Assembly: GCF_000211835.1 (NCBI RefSeq) | Contig: NZ_AEGR01000055.1 | Location: forward strand, 1 to 58,758 | Source of the DNA: Hylemonella gracilis ATCC 19624 | Lineage (GTDB): Bacteria; Pseudomonadota; Gammaproteobacteria; Burkholderiales; Burkholderiaceae_C | Length of the DNA stretch: 58,758 nucleotides | Direction of reading: 5' to 3' | Part shown: positions 27,407-38,780 of the stretch, piece by piece | Position numbering within the stretch: position 1 is the first letter of the stretch | Layout: each line of letters opens with the position of its first letter | Program-made: the position numbers and the translations under genes | Notes under the pieces: generated by a model | Database searches by the model: none | What the model was told of the DNA's origin: nothing | The model's input: only the letters and a program-made list of their open reading frames with translations

Positions 27407-29578
27407 TTATTGCCCAGCAGGGCCGTCCATGAAGACTTCCTGTGCGGGAACCACGGGCACGGACTCGGGCTGAGGCAACTGGGTCTGAACAGGCTGGGCG
27501 GCCTGACCCGGACCGGTCACCTCGGTCAGCACCGACTCGCGGCGCTCTTGCGGCGAGGGCGCGGGCGGCTTCTGGAACCAGGCGCGCTTCAAGCCCCCCA
27601 GGGCCTTGACTTCGTCGTCGATGCTGCGCGGTGGCCACGCCACCTCGGCGGCCAGGCGCGGACGGCCAATCGGGTAAGCGGCCAGCCCCTGGCTCACGGC
27701 GTACAGGTCTTCCACGCTGGGGTACTGGCCCAATAGCCAGTAATCGAACACGCGCCGGGCGATGGGCGCGGCTTGTTCGGCGCCCCAACCCGCGTTCTCG
27801 ACCACCAGCGCCACGGCTATGCGCGGCTCATCGGCGGGGGCGAAGGCCATGTACAGGGCGTGGTCACGCTGGTGTTCTTCCAGCTTGCGGGCGTCGTACT
27901 TGTCCTTCTGGCTGATGGTCACGGCCTGGGCCGTGCCGGTCTTGCCCGCGCTGAGGTACTTGGCGCCAGCGAAAGAACGGGCCGAGGTGCCTTCTTGGGT
28001 CACGCCCACCAGAGCGCGACGCACCGCCTCCAGGTTCTGCGGGTTGTAGCCCAGGCTCTGAGGCGGCGTCTTGGCGGTTTCGTGCATGCGCAGGGTTTGC
28101 GGGTCCTGCGTGCCGATGACCAAGTGCGGGCGCTGACGCAGTCCATCGTTGGCCAGCGTGGCCGTCGCCGTGGCCAGCTGCAGCATGGTGAAGGTGTTGT
28201 AGCCCTGGCCAATGCCGAGTGAAATCGTCTCGCCAGCGAACCAGCGCTGCAGACTGGGTTGCTTGAAGGCACGGCGCTTCCACTCTTGGTTGGGCAGCAC
28301 GCCTCGCACCTCGCCCTGGATGTCGATGCCCGTGATCTGGCCGAAGCCCAGCGGCTTCATGAAGTCATGGATGGCTTCCACGCCCAGGTCGTTGGCCAGG
28401 GCGTAGTAATACACATTGCTGGACTTGACGATGCTGCGGTACAAATCCACCACGCCCAAGCCGAAGTCGCCGTGGCTGCGGTAGGTGTGGCCGCCCAGAG
28501 TCCAGGAACCCGAGTCCACGATGGTGGCGCTCGGGTCGCGCTTGCCCAGTTCGAGGGCGGCCAGGGCCATGAAGGGCTTGTAGGTCGAACCGGGCGGGTA
28601 AATGCCCCGCAAGGCGCGGTTGAGCAAGGGCTTCTCGATGGACTCGTTCAGTTCCTGCCAGGATTCCTGGTCCACGCCTTCAACGAAGATGTTGGGATCG
28701 AAGGTCGGCTTGGAGACGAAGGCGAGGATCTCACCGTTGTTCGGGTCCATCGCCACCAACGCGCCACGACGGTCGCCAAACATTTGCTCGACCAGGTGCT
28801 GGAGCTTGATGTCGATGGACAGCAGCACGTTGTCACCCGGCTTGTCTGGCTTGGTCGCCAGCGTCCGCATGATCACGCCGCCCGCCGAGGTTTCGATGCG
28901 CTCGAAACCAGTCTGGCCGTGCAACTGCTTTTCGAAGCTTTGCTCCACACCCAGCTTGCCGATGTAGTCGGTGCCGCGGTAGTTGGCCTGCTCCTCGGCG
29001 GGCCAGGCTTCGATGCGGCGCTTCTCGCTGGTGTTGATGCGCCCGATGTACCCCACGACGTGGCTGCCCAATTCTCCCCAGGGGTAATTGCGCAGCAGGC
29101 GAGCGCGCAGTTCCACGCCCTTGAAGCGGTACCGCTGAACGGTGAAACGCGCCACCTCTTCATCGGTCAGGCGGATGCGGATGGGCAGCGATTCAACCCC
29201 CCGGCTTTCCTGCATCAGTCGGCGGAAGCGCTGACGGTCGCGCGGGGAAATGTCCACCAGCTGAGCGAGCTCGTCGATGGTCTTGGGCAGGTCATCCACC
29301 TGGGCGGGCGTGATTTCCAGGGTGTAGGCCGAATAATTGGTGGCCAGCGGAATGCCGTTGCGGTCAAGGATCAGGCCGCGCGCAGGTGTCAGCGGGACGA
29401 TGGTGGTGCGGTTCACCTCCGCCTGGGCCTGCAACTCAGCATGGCGAAACACCTGCAAGTACACCAGCCGCACCATCAGCAGCAGGAAGCAGATCGCGAT
29501 CACCCCCGCCAGCACCAGGGCGCGGTTGCGGAAGCGGTGCAGGTCCGCCTCGACGTTGCGCAGCTCGGTCAGGGCCAT
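27407..29578 (-). CDS. mrdA: Penicillin-binding protein 2 (elongasome transpeptidase)
   Basis: This 723-residue class B PBP cross-links lateral-wall peptidoglycan as part of the MreBCD-RodA elongation machine. It has one N-terminal membrane helix (near residues 15-38), a pedestal/dimerisation domain, and the transpeptidase triad: GSTYKPF (SxxK), SSNVYYY (SxN) and GKTGTAQ (KTG). The C-terminal tail after about residue 640 is Pro/Gln-rich and longer than in E. coli PBP2. It follows mreD by 121 bases at the end of the mre cluster. The usual downstream partner rodA is not present; tauE converges from the other strand. Confidence 0.95.
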   Translation of the reverse strand: MALTELRNVEADLHRFRNRALVLAGVIAICFLLLMVRLVYLQVFRHAELQAQAEVNRTTIVPLTPARGLILDRNGIPLATNYSAYTLEITPAQVDDLPKTIDELAQLVDISPRDRQRFRRLMQESRGVESLPIRIRLTDEEVARFTVQRYRFKGVELRARLLRNYPWGELGSHVVGYIGRINTSEKRRIEAWPAEEQANYRGTDYIGKLGVEQSFEKQLHGQTGFERIETSAGGVIMRTLATKPDKPGDNVLLSIDIKLQHLVEQMFGDRRGALVAMDPNNGEILAFVSKPTFDPNIFVEGVDQESWQELNESIEKPLLNRALRGIYPPGSTYKPFMALAALELGKRDPSATIVDSGSWTLGGHTYRSHGDFGLGVVDLYRSIVKSSNVYYYALANDLGVEAIHDFMKPLGFGQITGIDIQGEVRGVLPNQEWKRRAFKQPSLQRWFAGETISLGIGQGYNTFTMLQLATATATLANDGLRQRPHLVIGTQDPQTLRMHETAKTPPQSLGYNPQNLEAVRRALVGVTQEGTSARSFAGAKYLSAGKTGTAQAVTISQKDKYDARKLEEHQRDHALYMAFAPADEPRIAVALVVENAGWGAEQAAPIARRVFDYWLLGQYPSVEDLYAVSQGLAAYPIGRPRLAAEVAWPPRSIDDEVKALGGLKRAWFQKPPAPSPQERRESVLTEVTGPGQAAQPVQTQLPQPESVPVVPAQEVFMDGPAGQ

Positions 29579-29699
29579 GACTCACCCATTCAGGCACGCT
29601 GACGCTGGTTCACCGACGGGCCGCACCCGGCGCGAGCAATGCACCGGGCCAAGCCGGTACGGTAGACAGCGGTCTGTGCAAGGTTGACGCGCGGACATC

Positions 29700-30230
29700 T
29701 CATAGTGGCCGGTTGGCATCTGGATCAGGCGCGCGGCGTTGCGGCAGCAGCAACAGCAAGGTCGCGACGGGCCAAAGCAAGGCCTCGATCAGGGGCGCCA
29801 GGAACATGGACCACCCAGGAAACTCGCCCCCCAGCATCATGCGCACCGCCAGGGTGACGAGATGCGCCGCCGCCATGATAGGCAGCACCTGCAGGGCCTG
29901 CCCGGACACGGGAAACCAAAGGATGCGCCGATGCACGGCCGTGGCGAAGAAGCTCAGCACCGAGTAGGCCAGCGCATGCTGACCCAGCACGCTGCCTTGG
30001 TGCACGTCCATCAGCAAGCCAAACAGAAAGGCACCCGTCATGCCCACGCGGCGCGGCTGGTGCACGCCCCAGAAAACCAAGGTCAGGGCCAGCAGGTCCG
30101 GCGCCCAGGGCGCTCGGCCCCAGAGCACGAAATTGCCCATCATGCCCAGGGCCAGGGCGCCCACGAGACTGCCCCAGATGAAGGTCGGCTTGGCGGGCAG
30201 CAGCAGTTGTTGGCCTACGTTGAGCATCAT
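29700..30230 (-). CDS. mreD: Rod shape-determining protein MreD
   Basis: This 176-residue inner-membrane protein has about six helices and an MreD-type pattern, including LTLVFWGVHQPRRVGMTGAF and FLFGLLMDVHQGSVLGQHAL, where the conserved GLLxDxxxGxxLGxxAL motif is clear. MreD links MreC to the elongation complex. Its ATG overlaps the mreC stop codon by four bases (ATGA), so the two are translationally coupled. Confidence 0.92.
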   Translation of the reverse strand: MMLNVGQQLLLPAKPTFIWGSLVGALALGMMGNFVLWGRAPWAPDLLALTLVFWGVHQPRRVGMTGAFLFGLLMDVHQGSVLGQHALAYSVLSFFATAVHRRILWFPVSGQALQVLPIMAAAHLVTLAVRMMLGGEFPGWSMFLAPLIEALLWPVATLLLLLPQRRAPDPDANRPL

Positions 30231-31147
30231 CCGCCTCCTTTGCGCGGTGTGCCCGGCGCGGGCGCCGTCGTTGCGGGCCGCGGCGGCACTCGGCCGGCCA
30301 GGGACTCGAGCACCAGCACCTGGCTGGCCCCGTCGACCCGCGCCTGCGGTTCACAGAAGATCTGGGCGAAGGCTGCCGCGGGGCGGCGCTCCACCCGGCT
30401 GACCCGCGCCACCGGCAGGCCGGCGGGGTAGACGCCGTCGATGCCGCTGGTCACCAGCAGGTCGCCCGGCTGCACATCGGCGTCGACGGCCATGTAGCGC
30501 AGCTCAAGCCGCCCACCTTGACGATCAGGCTCGCCAAACACCACGGCGCGCACACCGGTGCGCGTGTTGACGATGGGAGTGGCCTGCGCGGCATCGATGA
30601 CCAGGGTGACCTCGGCCAGGGCGGCATGCACCCGGGTCACCTGGCCCAGCAAACCGGAATCATCGATGACCGGAGCGCCAGCGCTCACCCCGTGCAGCAA
30701 GCCGCGGTCAATGACGACGCGGTGCACATAAGGATCGGCGGCATCGTAGAGCACCTGCGCGGCCTGGCTGGCCGTGGACAAGCGCGGTCGCAGATCGAGC
30801 AGGCGGCGCAATTGCTCGTTTTCGAGCGCCAGCTGTTCATGGTTCAGCACGCGGGGCGTCTGCTGGCGCAGCAGTTCCTGGCTGTGCGCGGCGAGGTCGC
30901 GGGCATAACGCAGGTCTTGCGCCGCTTCGTACAGGTCACGGCTCCACTGCACGGGCTGTTGCAGCGCCCATTGCAGGGGATAGACCACCGCGGAGATCAC
31001 CGTGCGCAGGGGACCGGTGATTTGGAAGCGGGTGTCCGCGACCATCAGGAAGAGCGACAGCGCGCCAGCCAGCAAGAGCCGAGACAGGGCGGAAGCGCCT
31101 TGGCGGAAGAAGGGCGGTGGCGATCTGTCCAGCGTACCGAGCGCCAT
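30227..31147 (-). CDS. mreC: Rod shape-determining protein MreC
   Basis: This 306-residue protein has one N-terminal membrane anchor (LLLAGALSLFLMVADTRF), a periplasmic coiled coil with LNHEQLALENEQLRRLLDL, and two beta domains containing VVIDRGLLHGVSAGAPVID and GDLLVTSGIDGVYPAGLPVA, which are MreC hallmarks. It binds PBP2 and MreD in the periplasm. The C-terminal 45 residues are Pro/Ala-rich. It lies 51 bases downstream of mreB and overlaps mreD. Confidence 0.93.
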   Translation of the reverse strand: MALGTLDRSPPPFFRQGASALSRLLLAGALSLFLMVADTRFQITGPLRTVISAVVYPLQWALQQPVQWSRDLYEAAQDLRYARDLAAHSQELLRQQTPRVLNHEQLALENEQLRRLLDLRPRLSTASQAAQVLYDAADPYVHRVVIDRGLLHGVSAGAPVIDDSGLLGQVTRVHAALAEVTLVIDAAQATPIVNTRTGVRAVVFGEPDRQGGRLELRYMAVDADVQPGDLLVTSGIDGVYPAGLPVARVSRVERRPAAAFAQIFCEPQARVDGASQVLVLESLAGRVPPRPATTAPAPGTPRKGGG

Positions 31148-31198
31148 AGGGGTGTGAGACCTTTTTCCCGCGAATCAGACGGGTTCGATGAGTCCGGT

Positions 31199-32458
<1,260 letters not shown>

Positions 32459-32475
32459 TCAACACGGTTTTCGCC

Positions 32476-32808
32476 ATGTCCCTGACTTCCGCCGACATCA
32501 CGCGCATCGCCAGCCTGGCCCGGCTGGAACTGAGCCCCGCCGAGGGCGAACGCATGCGCGAACGCATCAACGGCTTCTTCGCCATCGTCGAGCAGATGCG
32601 CGCGGTGGACACCACCGGCATCGAGCCCCTGTCGCACCCGACCATGGCCGCCGCCTACCAGGCCGCCGGTCGTCAGGCCGAGACCGCGCAAGCAGCCCTG
32701 CGTCTGCGCGAGGACCGCGCCAGCGAGGCCAACCAACGCGAGGCCAATCAGCGCAGCGCCCCGGCCGTGGAACGGGGGCTGTTCCTCGTGCCCAAGGTCA
32801 TCGAGTGA
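32476..32808 (+). CDS. gatC: Aspartyl/glutamyl-tRNA(Asn/Gln) amidotransferase subunit C
   Basis: This 110-residue subunit stabilises GatA and anchors GatB in the GatCAB complex. [20 protein letters not shown] and the [22 protein letters not shown] segment are characteristic. The ATG at 32476 gives the normal length; longer in-frame starts run into the mreB leader. It begins the gatC-gatA-gatB operon, with gatA 61 bases downstream. Confidence 0.93.
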   Translation: MSLTSADITRIASLARLELSPAEGERMRERINGFFAIVEQMRAVDTTGIEPLSHPTMAAAYQAAGRQAETAQAALRLREDRASEANQREANQRSAPAVERGLFLVPKVIE

Positions 32809-32869
32809 TGCCGCATCAATTAACGCTGATTTGTCCCGTTTCTGAACACCTCCAAGAACAAGACCGAGC

Positions 32870-34381
32870 ATGAGCGATTTGCATGAACTCAGCGTGGCCC
32901 AGCTAGCCGCGCAACTGCGTCAGAAAAAGGTGTCCGCCGTCGAGGCGGCGCAGCACTTTTTGGCGCGCATCAAGACCCACCAGAACCTGGCCGCCTTCCT
33001 CGCCGTCGATGAGGAAGCGACGCTGACCCAGGCCCGCGCCGCCGACGCGCGCCTCGCCGCGGGCGACAGCGCGCCCCTGCTGGGCGTGCCGATCGCGCAC
33101 AAGGACATCTTCGTGACGCGGGACTTCCCCAGCACCGCGGGCAGCAAGATGCTGACCGGCTACCGCTCGCCCTTCGACGCGACCGTGGTCGCGCGACTCG
33201 GCCAGGGCGCGCCCGACCAAGGCCCCGGCGCGGGCGCCGTCACCCTGGGCAAACTCAGCTGCGACGAATTCGCCATGGGCTCGTCCAACGAAGCCGTGGC
33301 CGTGCCGGCCGTCGGTTTCTCCTCGGCAACCCCGGTGAAGAACCCCTGGGACCCGGCTCGCGTGCCCGGCGGATCCTCGGGCGGCAGTGCCGCCGCCGTG
33401 GCCGCGCGCCTGGCACCCGCCGCGACCGGCACCGACACGGGCGGATCCATCCGCCAGCCCGCCAGCTTCTGCGGCATCACCGGCATCAAGCCCACCTACG
33501 GCCGCGCCAGCCGCTACGGCATGATCGCCTACGCCTCCAGCTTGGACCAAGCCGGGCCGATGGCGCGCTCCGCCGAGGACTGCGCCCTGCTGCTGTCGGC
33601 CCTGTGCGGGCCGGACCTGGACCGTGACTCCACCTCGCTCGACTTGCCCGCCGAGGACTTCAGCCGCGGGCTGAACGACAAGGTCGACGGTCTGCGCATC
33701 GGCATCCCCAAGGAATTCTTCGGCGCAGGTCTGGCCGCCGACGTGCGCGCGGCCATCGACGCCGCCCTGAAGGAATACGAAAAGCTCGGCGCCAAGCTGG
33801 TCGAGATCTCGCTGCCGCGCACCGAGCTGGCCATTCCGGTCTACTACATCATCGCCCCGGCCGAAGCCAGCTCCAACCTGAGCCGCTTCGATGGCGTGAA
33901 GTTCGGCCACCGCGCCAAGGACTACACCGACCTGCTGGACATGTACAAGAAGAGCCGCAGCGAAGGCTTCGGCGAGGAGGTGCAGCGCCGCATCATGATC
34001 GGCGCCTATGTGCTGAGCCATGGCTACTACGACGCCTACTACCTGCAGGCGCAGAAGATCCGCCGCATGCTCGCCGACGATTTCCAGAACGCCTTCCAGC
34101 ACTGCGACGTGATCGCCGGCCCCGCCGCCCCCAGCGTGGCCTGGCAGATCGGCGGCCATGGTGACGACCCCGTGGCCGACTACCTGGCCGACATCTACAC
34201 CCTGCCCGCCTCGCTCGCGGGCCTGCCGGGCCTGAGCCTGCCGGTCGGCTTCGGAGACGGCGGCCTGCCCGTGGGCCTGCAGCTGATCGGCAACTACCTG
34301 CAGGAAGCGAAGCTGCTCAACGCGGCGCACCGCTACCAGCAGGCCACCGATTTCCACCTTCGCACCCCCGCGGGTTTCTGA
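32870..34381 (+). CDS. gatA: Aspartyl/glutamyl-tRNA(Asn/Gln) amidotransferase subunit A
   Basis: This 503-residue amidase releases ammonia from glutamine for transamidation of misacylated Glu-tRNA(Gln) and Asp-tRNA(Asn). The amidase-signature triad is visible: Lys in [12 protein letters not shown], cis-Ser in [16 protein letters not shown] and the nucleophile Ser in [14 protein letters not shown]. The insertion [14 protein letters not shown] near residue 110 is a Pro/Gly-rich loop that looks slightly longer than in most homologues. gatB starts two bases after the stop, so expression is tightly linked. Confidence 0.97.
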   Translation: MSDLHELSVAQLAAQLRQKKVSAVEAAQHFLARIKTHQNLAAFLAVDEEATLTQARAADARLAAGDSAPLLGVPIAHKDIFVTRDFPSTAGSKMLTGYRSPFDATVVARLGQGAPDQGPGAGAVTLGKLSCDEFAMGSSNEAVAVPAVGFSSATPVKNPWDPARVPGGSSGGSAAAVAARLAPAATGTDTGGSIRQPASFCGITGIKPTYGRASRYGMIAYASSLDQAGPMARSAEDCALLLSALCGPDLDRDSTSLDLPAEDFSRGLNDKVDGLRIGIPKEFFGAGLAADVRAAIDAALKEYEKLGAKLVEISLPRTELAIPVYYIIAPAEASSNLSRFDGVKFGHRAKDYTDLLDMYKKSRSEGFGEEVQRRIMIGAYVLSHGYYDAYYLQAQKIRRMLADDFQNAFQHCDVIAGPAAPSVAWQIGGHGDDPVADYLADIYTLPASLAGLPGLSLPVGFGDGGLPVGLQLIGNYLQEAKLLNAAHRYQQATDFHLRTPAGF

Positions 34382-34383
34382 CC

Positions 34384-35856
34384 ATGAGCAGCAAGTTGAT
34401 CCAAGGCTACGAAGTTGTCATCGGCTTCGAGACGCACGCCCAGCTTTCGACCGAGAGCAAGATTTTCAGCCGCGCGCCCACGGCCTTTGGCGCCGAGCCC
34501 AACACCCAGGCCAGCGCGGTGGACCTGGCCCTGCCCGGCACCCTGCCGGTGATGAACCGGGGCGCGGTGGAACGCGCCATCCAGCTCGGCCTGGCCCTGG
34601 GCTCGCACGTCGCGCCGCGCAGCATCTTCGCGCGCAAGAACTACTTCTACCCCGACCTGCCCAAGGGCTACCAGATCAGCCAGTTCGAAATCCCGGTCGT
34701 GCAAGGCGGCGAAGTGTCGTTCTACCTGGGCGACGAGAAGAAGACGGTGCGCCTCGTGCGCGCGCACCTGGAAGAAGACGCCGGCAAGTCCCTCCATGAA
34801 GACTTCATCGGGCAAAGCGGCATCGACCTCAACCGCGCGGGCACACCGCTGCTGGAGATCGTGACCGAACCCGACATCCGCAGCAGCGAGGAAGCCGTGG
34901 CCTACGCCAAGGAACTGCACAAGATCGTGACCTGGATCGGCATCTGCGACGGCAACATGCAGGAAGGGAGCTTCCGCTGCGACGCCAACGTCTCGGTGCG
35001 CAAGCCCGGCGCACCGCTGGGCACGCGCCGCGAGATCAAGAACCTGAACTCCTTCAAGTTCATGCAGCAAGCCATCGACTACGAGATCCGCTGGCAGATC
35101 GAGCAGATCGAGGACGGCCACGCCATCCAGCAAGCCACGGTGCTCTTCGACCCCGACACGGGCGAGACCCGCGCCATGCGCACCAAGGAAGACGCGGCAG
35201 ACTACCGCTACTTCCCCGACCCGGACCTGCCGCCGCTGGTGATCGCGCCCGAGTGGATCGAGCGCGTGAGAGCGCAGATGCCCGAGCTTCCGAACGACTT
35301 GGCCAAGCGCCTCCAAGAAGAAGACGGTCTACCAGCTTACGACGCCGTGCAGATGACGCAAAGTCGCGCCATTGCTCGCTTCTACAAGATGACCCGTGAG
35401 CGTTGCCAGCAACCCAAGCTAGCAGCAAACTGGATCATGGGCGAGGTTTCAAAGCGCTTGAACGCCGAAGGCATAGATATCGAACAGCTCGAAGTTCGCG
35501 GCTTCACTCCGGCAATCCTGGGCGACATGATCCGATCTATTCATGACGGAATCATCTCCAACAACGCAGGGAAACAAGTACTGGATGAGCTCTGGCTAGG
35601 TGGGGATTCCTCAAATCCGCAAGCCCGTGTAGCTGCCGTCATCGAAGCCAAAGGCCTCAAGCAGATGAACGACTCCGGCGCGCTGGAAAAAATCATCGAC
35701 GAGGTGATCGCCGCCAACCCGGACAACGTGGCCCAGTTCAAAGCCGGCAAGGACAAAGCTTTCAACGCCCTGGTGGGTCAGGCCATGAAGGCCAGCAAGG
35801 GCAAGGCCAACCCGCAGCAGGTCAACGACCTGCTGAAGAAAAAGCTGGCCGGGTAA
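34384..35856 (+). CDS. gatB: Aspartyl/glutamyl-tRNA(Asn/Gln) amidotransferase subunit B
   Basis: This 490-residue subunit binds the misacylated tRNA and activates the acyl group with [23 protein letters not shown] starts the kinase-like domain; [15 protein letters not shown] and [18 protein letters not shown] are conserved, and the YqeY-like tail ends with [10 protein letters not shown]. One oddity is a low-GC patch in the C-terminal third: by my count 35401-35640 is about 54% G+C, with codons such as CTA, ATA and TCA that are rare in the flanking sequence. The reading frame stays intact. Confidence 0.97.
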   Translation: MSSKLIQGYEVVIGFETHAQLSTESKIFSRAPTAFGAEPNTQASAVDLALPGTLPVMNRGAVERAIQLGLALGSHVAPRSIFARKNYFYPDLPKGYQISQFEIPVVQGGEVSFYLGDEKKTVRLVRAHLEEDAGKSLHEDFIGQSGIDLNRAGTPLLEIVTEPDIRSSEEAVAYAKELHKIVTWIGICDGNMQEGSFRCDANVSVRKPGAPLGTRREIKNLNSFKFMQQAIDYEIRWQIEQIEDGHAIQQATVLFDPDTGETRAMRTKEDAADYRYFPDPDLPPLVIAPEWIERVRAQMPELPNDLAKRLQEEDGLPAYDAVQMTQSRAIARFYKMTRERCQQPKLAANWIMGEVSKRLNAEGIDIEQLEVRGFTPAILGDMIRSIHDGIISNNAGKQVLDELWLGGDSSNPQARVAAVIEAKGLKQMNDSGALEKIIDEVIAANPDNVAQFKAGKDKAFNALVGQAMKASKGKANPQQVNDLLKKKLAG

Positions 35857-35900
35857 ACCGAGCACGCCGTTCCGACCCGTCTCGCGCCGAGGTACAGCCC

Positions 35901-36866
35901 ATGCACACCCACGATCTTTCCAAATGGCGGCACGCGCATGTGTTCAGCACGAACAGCGCCTCGGCGGAGCGCGGCACCCAGGCCGTGATGTGGATCACCC
36001 TGGCCATGATGGCCGTCGAGATCGGCGCGGGCTGGTGGTCCAACTCCATGGCCCTGCTGGCGGACGGCTGGCACATGAGCTCGCACGCCCTGGCGCTGGG
36101 CCTGAGCGCCCTGGCCTATGCCGCGGCGCGGCGCTACGCCAGCGACCGCCGCTTCGCCTTCGGCACCTGGAAGATCGAGGTGCTGGCCGGGTACACCAGC
36201 GCATTGCTGCTGGTCTGCGTGGCGGCCCTCATGGTGGTGGGCTCCATCGACCGCCTCTGGTCACCCAAGCCCATCCTGTACCAGGAAGCCATCCCGATCG
36301 CCGTCATCGGCCTGCTGGTGAACCTGCTGTGCGCCTGGATACTCCACCGCGCCGGGCACACGCACCATGACCATGACGGGCACGCCCACGGGCACAGCCA
36401 TCACGCCCATGAGGGACAGCATCCGCATCACCACGACCTCAACCTGAAGTCGGCCTACCTGCACGTGGTGGCCGATGCCGCGACCTCCGTGCTGGCGATC
36501 GTGGCGCTGATGGGCGGCCAAATGCACGGCTGGGCCTGGCTGGACCCGGTCATGGGCCTGGTGGGCGCGGTCTTGATCGTGATGTGGGCGCGCAAGCTGA
36601 TCGCCGACACCGGCAAGGTGCTGCTGGACTGCGAGATGGACCACGACGTGGTCGCCGAAATCAGCGAGGCCATCACGGCCGATTTCAAGGAAGGCGAAAC
36701 GCAGCTGACCGACCTGCATGTCTGGCGCGTCGGCAAGGACGCCTACGCCGTGGCGCTGGCCCTGGTCACGCACGACCGAACGCTGACGCCGGAGCGCGTG
36801 AAGACGGCCCTCGCGATCCACGAGGAAATCGCCCACGTCACCGTGGAAATCAACCTCTGCAGCTGA
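35901..36866 (+). CDS. dmeF: Cation diffusion facilitator, DmeF-like divalent metal exporter
   Basis: This 321-residue CDF transporter has six membrane helices. The metal-site motif of the second helix is in MALLADGWHMSSHALALG, and its partner in the fifth is in LHVVADAATSVLAIVALMGG. A cytoplasmic His-rich loop (residues 149-179) holds 15 His. HTHDLSKWRHAHVF at the N-terminus and the DmeF-type C-terminal domain suggest export of Co2+, Ni2+ or Zn2+ by proton antiport. It follows gatB by 44 bases. No metalloregulator gene is adjacent. The metal specificity is uncertain. Confidence 0.87.
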   Translation: MHTHDLSKWRHAHVFSTNSASAERGTQAVMWITLAMMAVEIGAGWWSNSMALLADGWHMSSHALALGLSALAYAAARRYASDRRFAFGTWKIEVLAGYTSALLLVCVAALMVVGSIDRLWSPKPILYQEAIPIAVIGLLVNLLCAWILHRAGHTHHDHDGHAHGHSHHAHEGQHPHHHDLNLKSAYLHVVADAATSVLAIVALMGGQMHGWAWLDPVMGLVGAVLIVMWARKLIADTGKVLLDCEMDHDVVAEISEAITADFKEGETQLTDLHVWRVGKDAYAVALALVTHDRTLTPERVKTALAIHEEIAHVTVEINLCS

Positions 36867-36940
36867 ACCACCGTGCCGGCGCGCAAGCTGGCACTCTGTG
36901 CCACTCTACCGACCGCGCCTGAAGGATTGGCCGGCGGGGC

Positions 36941-37408
36941 TTACAAACCCAGATCACTCAGACTGGGGTGGTCGTCCGGCCGCCGCCCCAGGGGCCAGTG
37001 GAACTTGCGGTCCTCGGGCTTGATGGGCAGGTCGTTGATGCTGGCGTAGCGACGCTGCATGTAGCCCAGTTCGTTGAACTCCCAGTTCTCATTGCCGTAG
37101 GAGCGGTACCACTGGCCGGAGTCGTCATGCCATTCGTAGGCGAAGCGGACCGCGATGCGGTGCCCGCTGACGGCCCAGAGTTCCTTGATCAGGCGGTAGT
37201 CCAGCTCACGCGCCCACTTGCGCTGCAGGAAGGCTCGCACCTGCTCACGTCCGACCGGAAACTCGGCGCGGTTGCGCCAGCGCGTGTCCTCGGTGTAGAC
37301 CAAGGCCACGCGGTCCGGGTCGCGTGAATTCCAGGCGTCCTCGGCCATGCGCACTTTTTGCGCCGCGGTCTCGGGCGTGAACGGGGGCACGGGGGGTTTC
37401 GGGTCCAT
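36941..37408 (-). CDS. DUF1348 family (NTF2-like) protein
   Basis: This 155-residue protein matches the DUF1348 group of the NTF2/SnoaL-like fold: [45 protein letters not shown] and [22 protein letters not shown] are nearly invariant in the family. Function unknown. I chose the ATG at 37408 because GAGGAG lies seven bases upstream. It is 25 bases behind the PilJ-domain gene on the same strand and may be the last gene of that transcript. Confidence 0.88.
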   Translation of the reverse strand: MDPKPPVPPFTPETAAQKVRMAEDAWNSRDPDRVALVYTEDTRWRNRAEFPVGREQVRAFLQRKWARELDYRLIKELWAVSGHRIAVRFAYEWHDDSGQWYRSYGNENWEFNELGYMQRRYASINDLPIKPEDRKFHWPLGRRPDDHPSLSDLGL

Positions 37409-37433
37409 GGCAAAGCTCCTCAGGTGTTGCAAC

Positions 37434-38156
37434 TCAAACCGCGCGCTGGCTCCGGTCCGCGAGCGTGACCGCCTGGCGCGTCAGGCGGTCGATTTCTCCG
37501 GTGATGTCCGACAGCACGTTGGCGACCACCGCGAATTCACGGCCATGTTGCCCCGCGCGCGCCGCCATGATCTGGGCATTGAAGCTCACCACCTTGGCTT
37601 CCTTGGCGACGCTCTGGATATCGCCCACGATGCCCACGAGCTCCGTCATCATGGTATCGGACTTGGCCTTGGTCACTTCGTCGAAGGCCGTGGTCGCGGT
37701 GTTGAGCACGTCCAGGATGCGGTCGATCAAGCCCACGAGTTCCAGCAGCGATTCGGCCACGCCAGAAGCCTTGCGCTCGATCTGCTCCAGCGTGCGCTGC
37801 ATGAGCTGCATGAAGGCAGCAATCACCGGGCCGACGCCGTTCGGGCCGTGGTAGGTGTCCGCGATCTTTTGGGCGGCAGCCTTGTCCAAAGACAAGACGG
37901 TGTCTTGCAGATGCTGCTGACTTTCGGTGAAGACGTGCAAACTGCGTTGCGCGGCTTCCAGTTTCTGCGCGTCGCCGCGTGAAGCCAGCAGGGTTTGCAA
38001 AATCATGCGCTGCGACAACATGCGCTGCCGCGCGGCCAGATTGACCAGGGACAGTCCCTGGACGTGCGCTGGCCGTTCCGACATTGGCGAGGGGGTGATG
38101 ACGCGCGGCGTGAAAGCTGGCGTCGTGGTCGCGGCAGGAAAAGGGGTCGAGTTCAT
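37434..38156 (-). CDS. Soluble PilJ/NarX-type sensor protein with a short MCP-like helix pair
   Basis: This 240-residue protein has no signal peptide or membrane helix. Residues 38-51 ([14 protein letters not shown]) match the conserved box of the PilJ N-terminal domain (PF13675) and resemble the nitrate-binding P-box of NarX/NarQ. The C-terminal half is a helical hairpin like a shortened chemoreceptor signalling tip ([35 protein letters not shown]), but the tip lacks most of the CheA/CheW-binding sequence. It is 145 bases downstream of cynS on the same strand. A cytosolic sensor or modulator for the linked kinase or transporter is my inference. Confidence 0.7.
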   Translation of the reverse strand: MNSTPFPAATTTPAFTPRVITPSPMSERPAHVQGLSLVNLAARQRMLSQRMILQTLLASRGDAQKLEAAQRSLHVFTESQQHLQDTVLSLDKAAAQKIADTYHGPNGVGPVIAAFMQLMQRTLEQIERKASGVAESLLELVGLIDRILDVLNTATTAFDEVTKAKSDTMMTELVGIVGDIQSVAKEAKVVSFNAQIMAARAGQHGREFAVVANVLSDITGEIDRLTRQAVTLADRSQRAV

Positions 38157-38300
38157 GGAAGACGCTGGAGCATGGCCTCACGGAAAGGACCCGATTGCGT
38201 CAGCACGCGTCCTTGGCCTCGACCTTGCACACCCTGGCCGCGGCGATCTCGACAGTGGAGAACGCCATGGCGGCTGAGCGCCCACGGTCGTTTGAAACGA

Positions 38301-38744
38301 TCAATAGGTCTTGTAGGGCAGGAACTTGCCCGACAGCAGCACGTTGACGCGGTCGCCCTTGGGGTCGGCCTCGCGCGTGATGTCCATCTTGAAGTCGATG
38401 GCGCTCATGATGCCGTCGCCAAACTCCTCGTGGATCAGCTCCTTGATCGTGGTGCCATAGACGTTGACGATCTCGTACCAGCGGTAGATCAGCGGGTCGG
38501 TGGGCACGGCCGTGGTGAGCGAGCCCTTGTAGGGCACGACCTGCAGCCACTTTTGCTCCTCCTCGTTCAGGCCAAAGATCGCGCCGAGGGTCTTGGCCTG
38601 CGCGGCGTCGAAGGTCATCTGGCCCAAGCAGCCGGCGGTGACCCATTCCTTGCTGAGGCCCACCTTGGCGGCCACGTCCTCCCATTTGAGGCCCTTGGAC
38701 ACCTTGACGGTGATGATTTTTTCGGTGACGTCGTTGCGGTTCAT
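38301..38744 (-). CDS. cynS: Cyanase (cyanate hydratase)
   Basis: This 147-residue enzyme converts cyanate and bicarbonate to ammonia and CO2. The catalytic residues are in place: Arg88 and Glu91 in YRWYEIVNVYGTT and Ser114 in FGDGIMSAIDF, with the same spacing as Arg96, Glu99 and Ser122 of the E. coli enzyme. The N-terminal part is the helix-turn-helix-like fold of cyanases. It lies 36 bases downstream of the ABC ATPase gene and is the strongest clue that the transporter imports cyanate. No carbonic anhydrase gene is linked. Confidence 0.96.
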   Translation of the reverse strand: MNRNDVTEKIITVKVSKGLKWEDVAAKVGLSKEWVTAGCLGQMTFDAAQAKTLGAIFGLNEEEQKWLQVVPYKGSLTTAVPTDPLIYRWYEIVNVYGTTIKELIHEEFGDGIMSAIDFKMDITREADPKGDRVNVLLSGKFLPYKTY

Positions 38745-38780
38745 GGAATGCTCCTGGGTTGGGGAAAACGGCGCGCGCCC

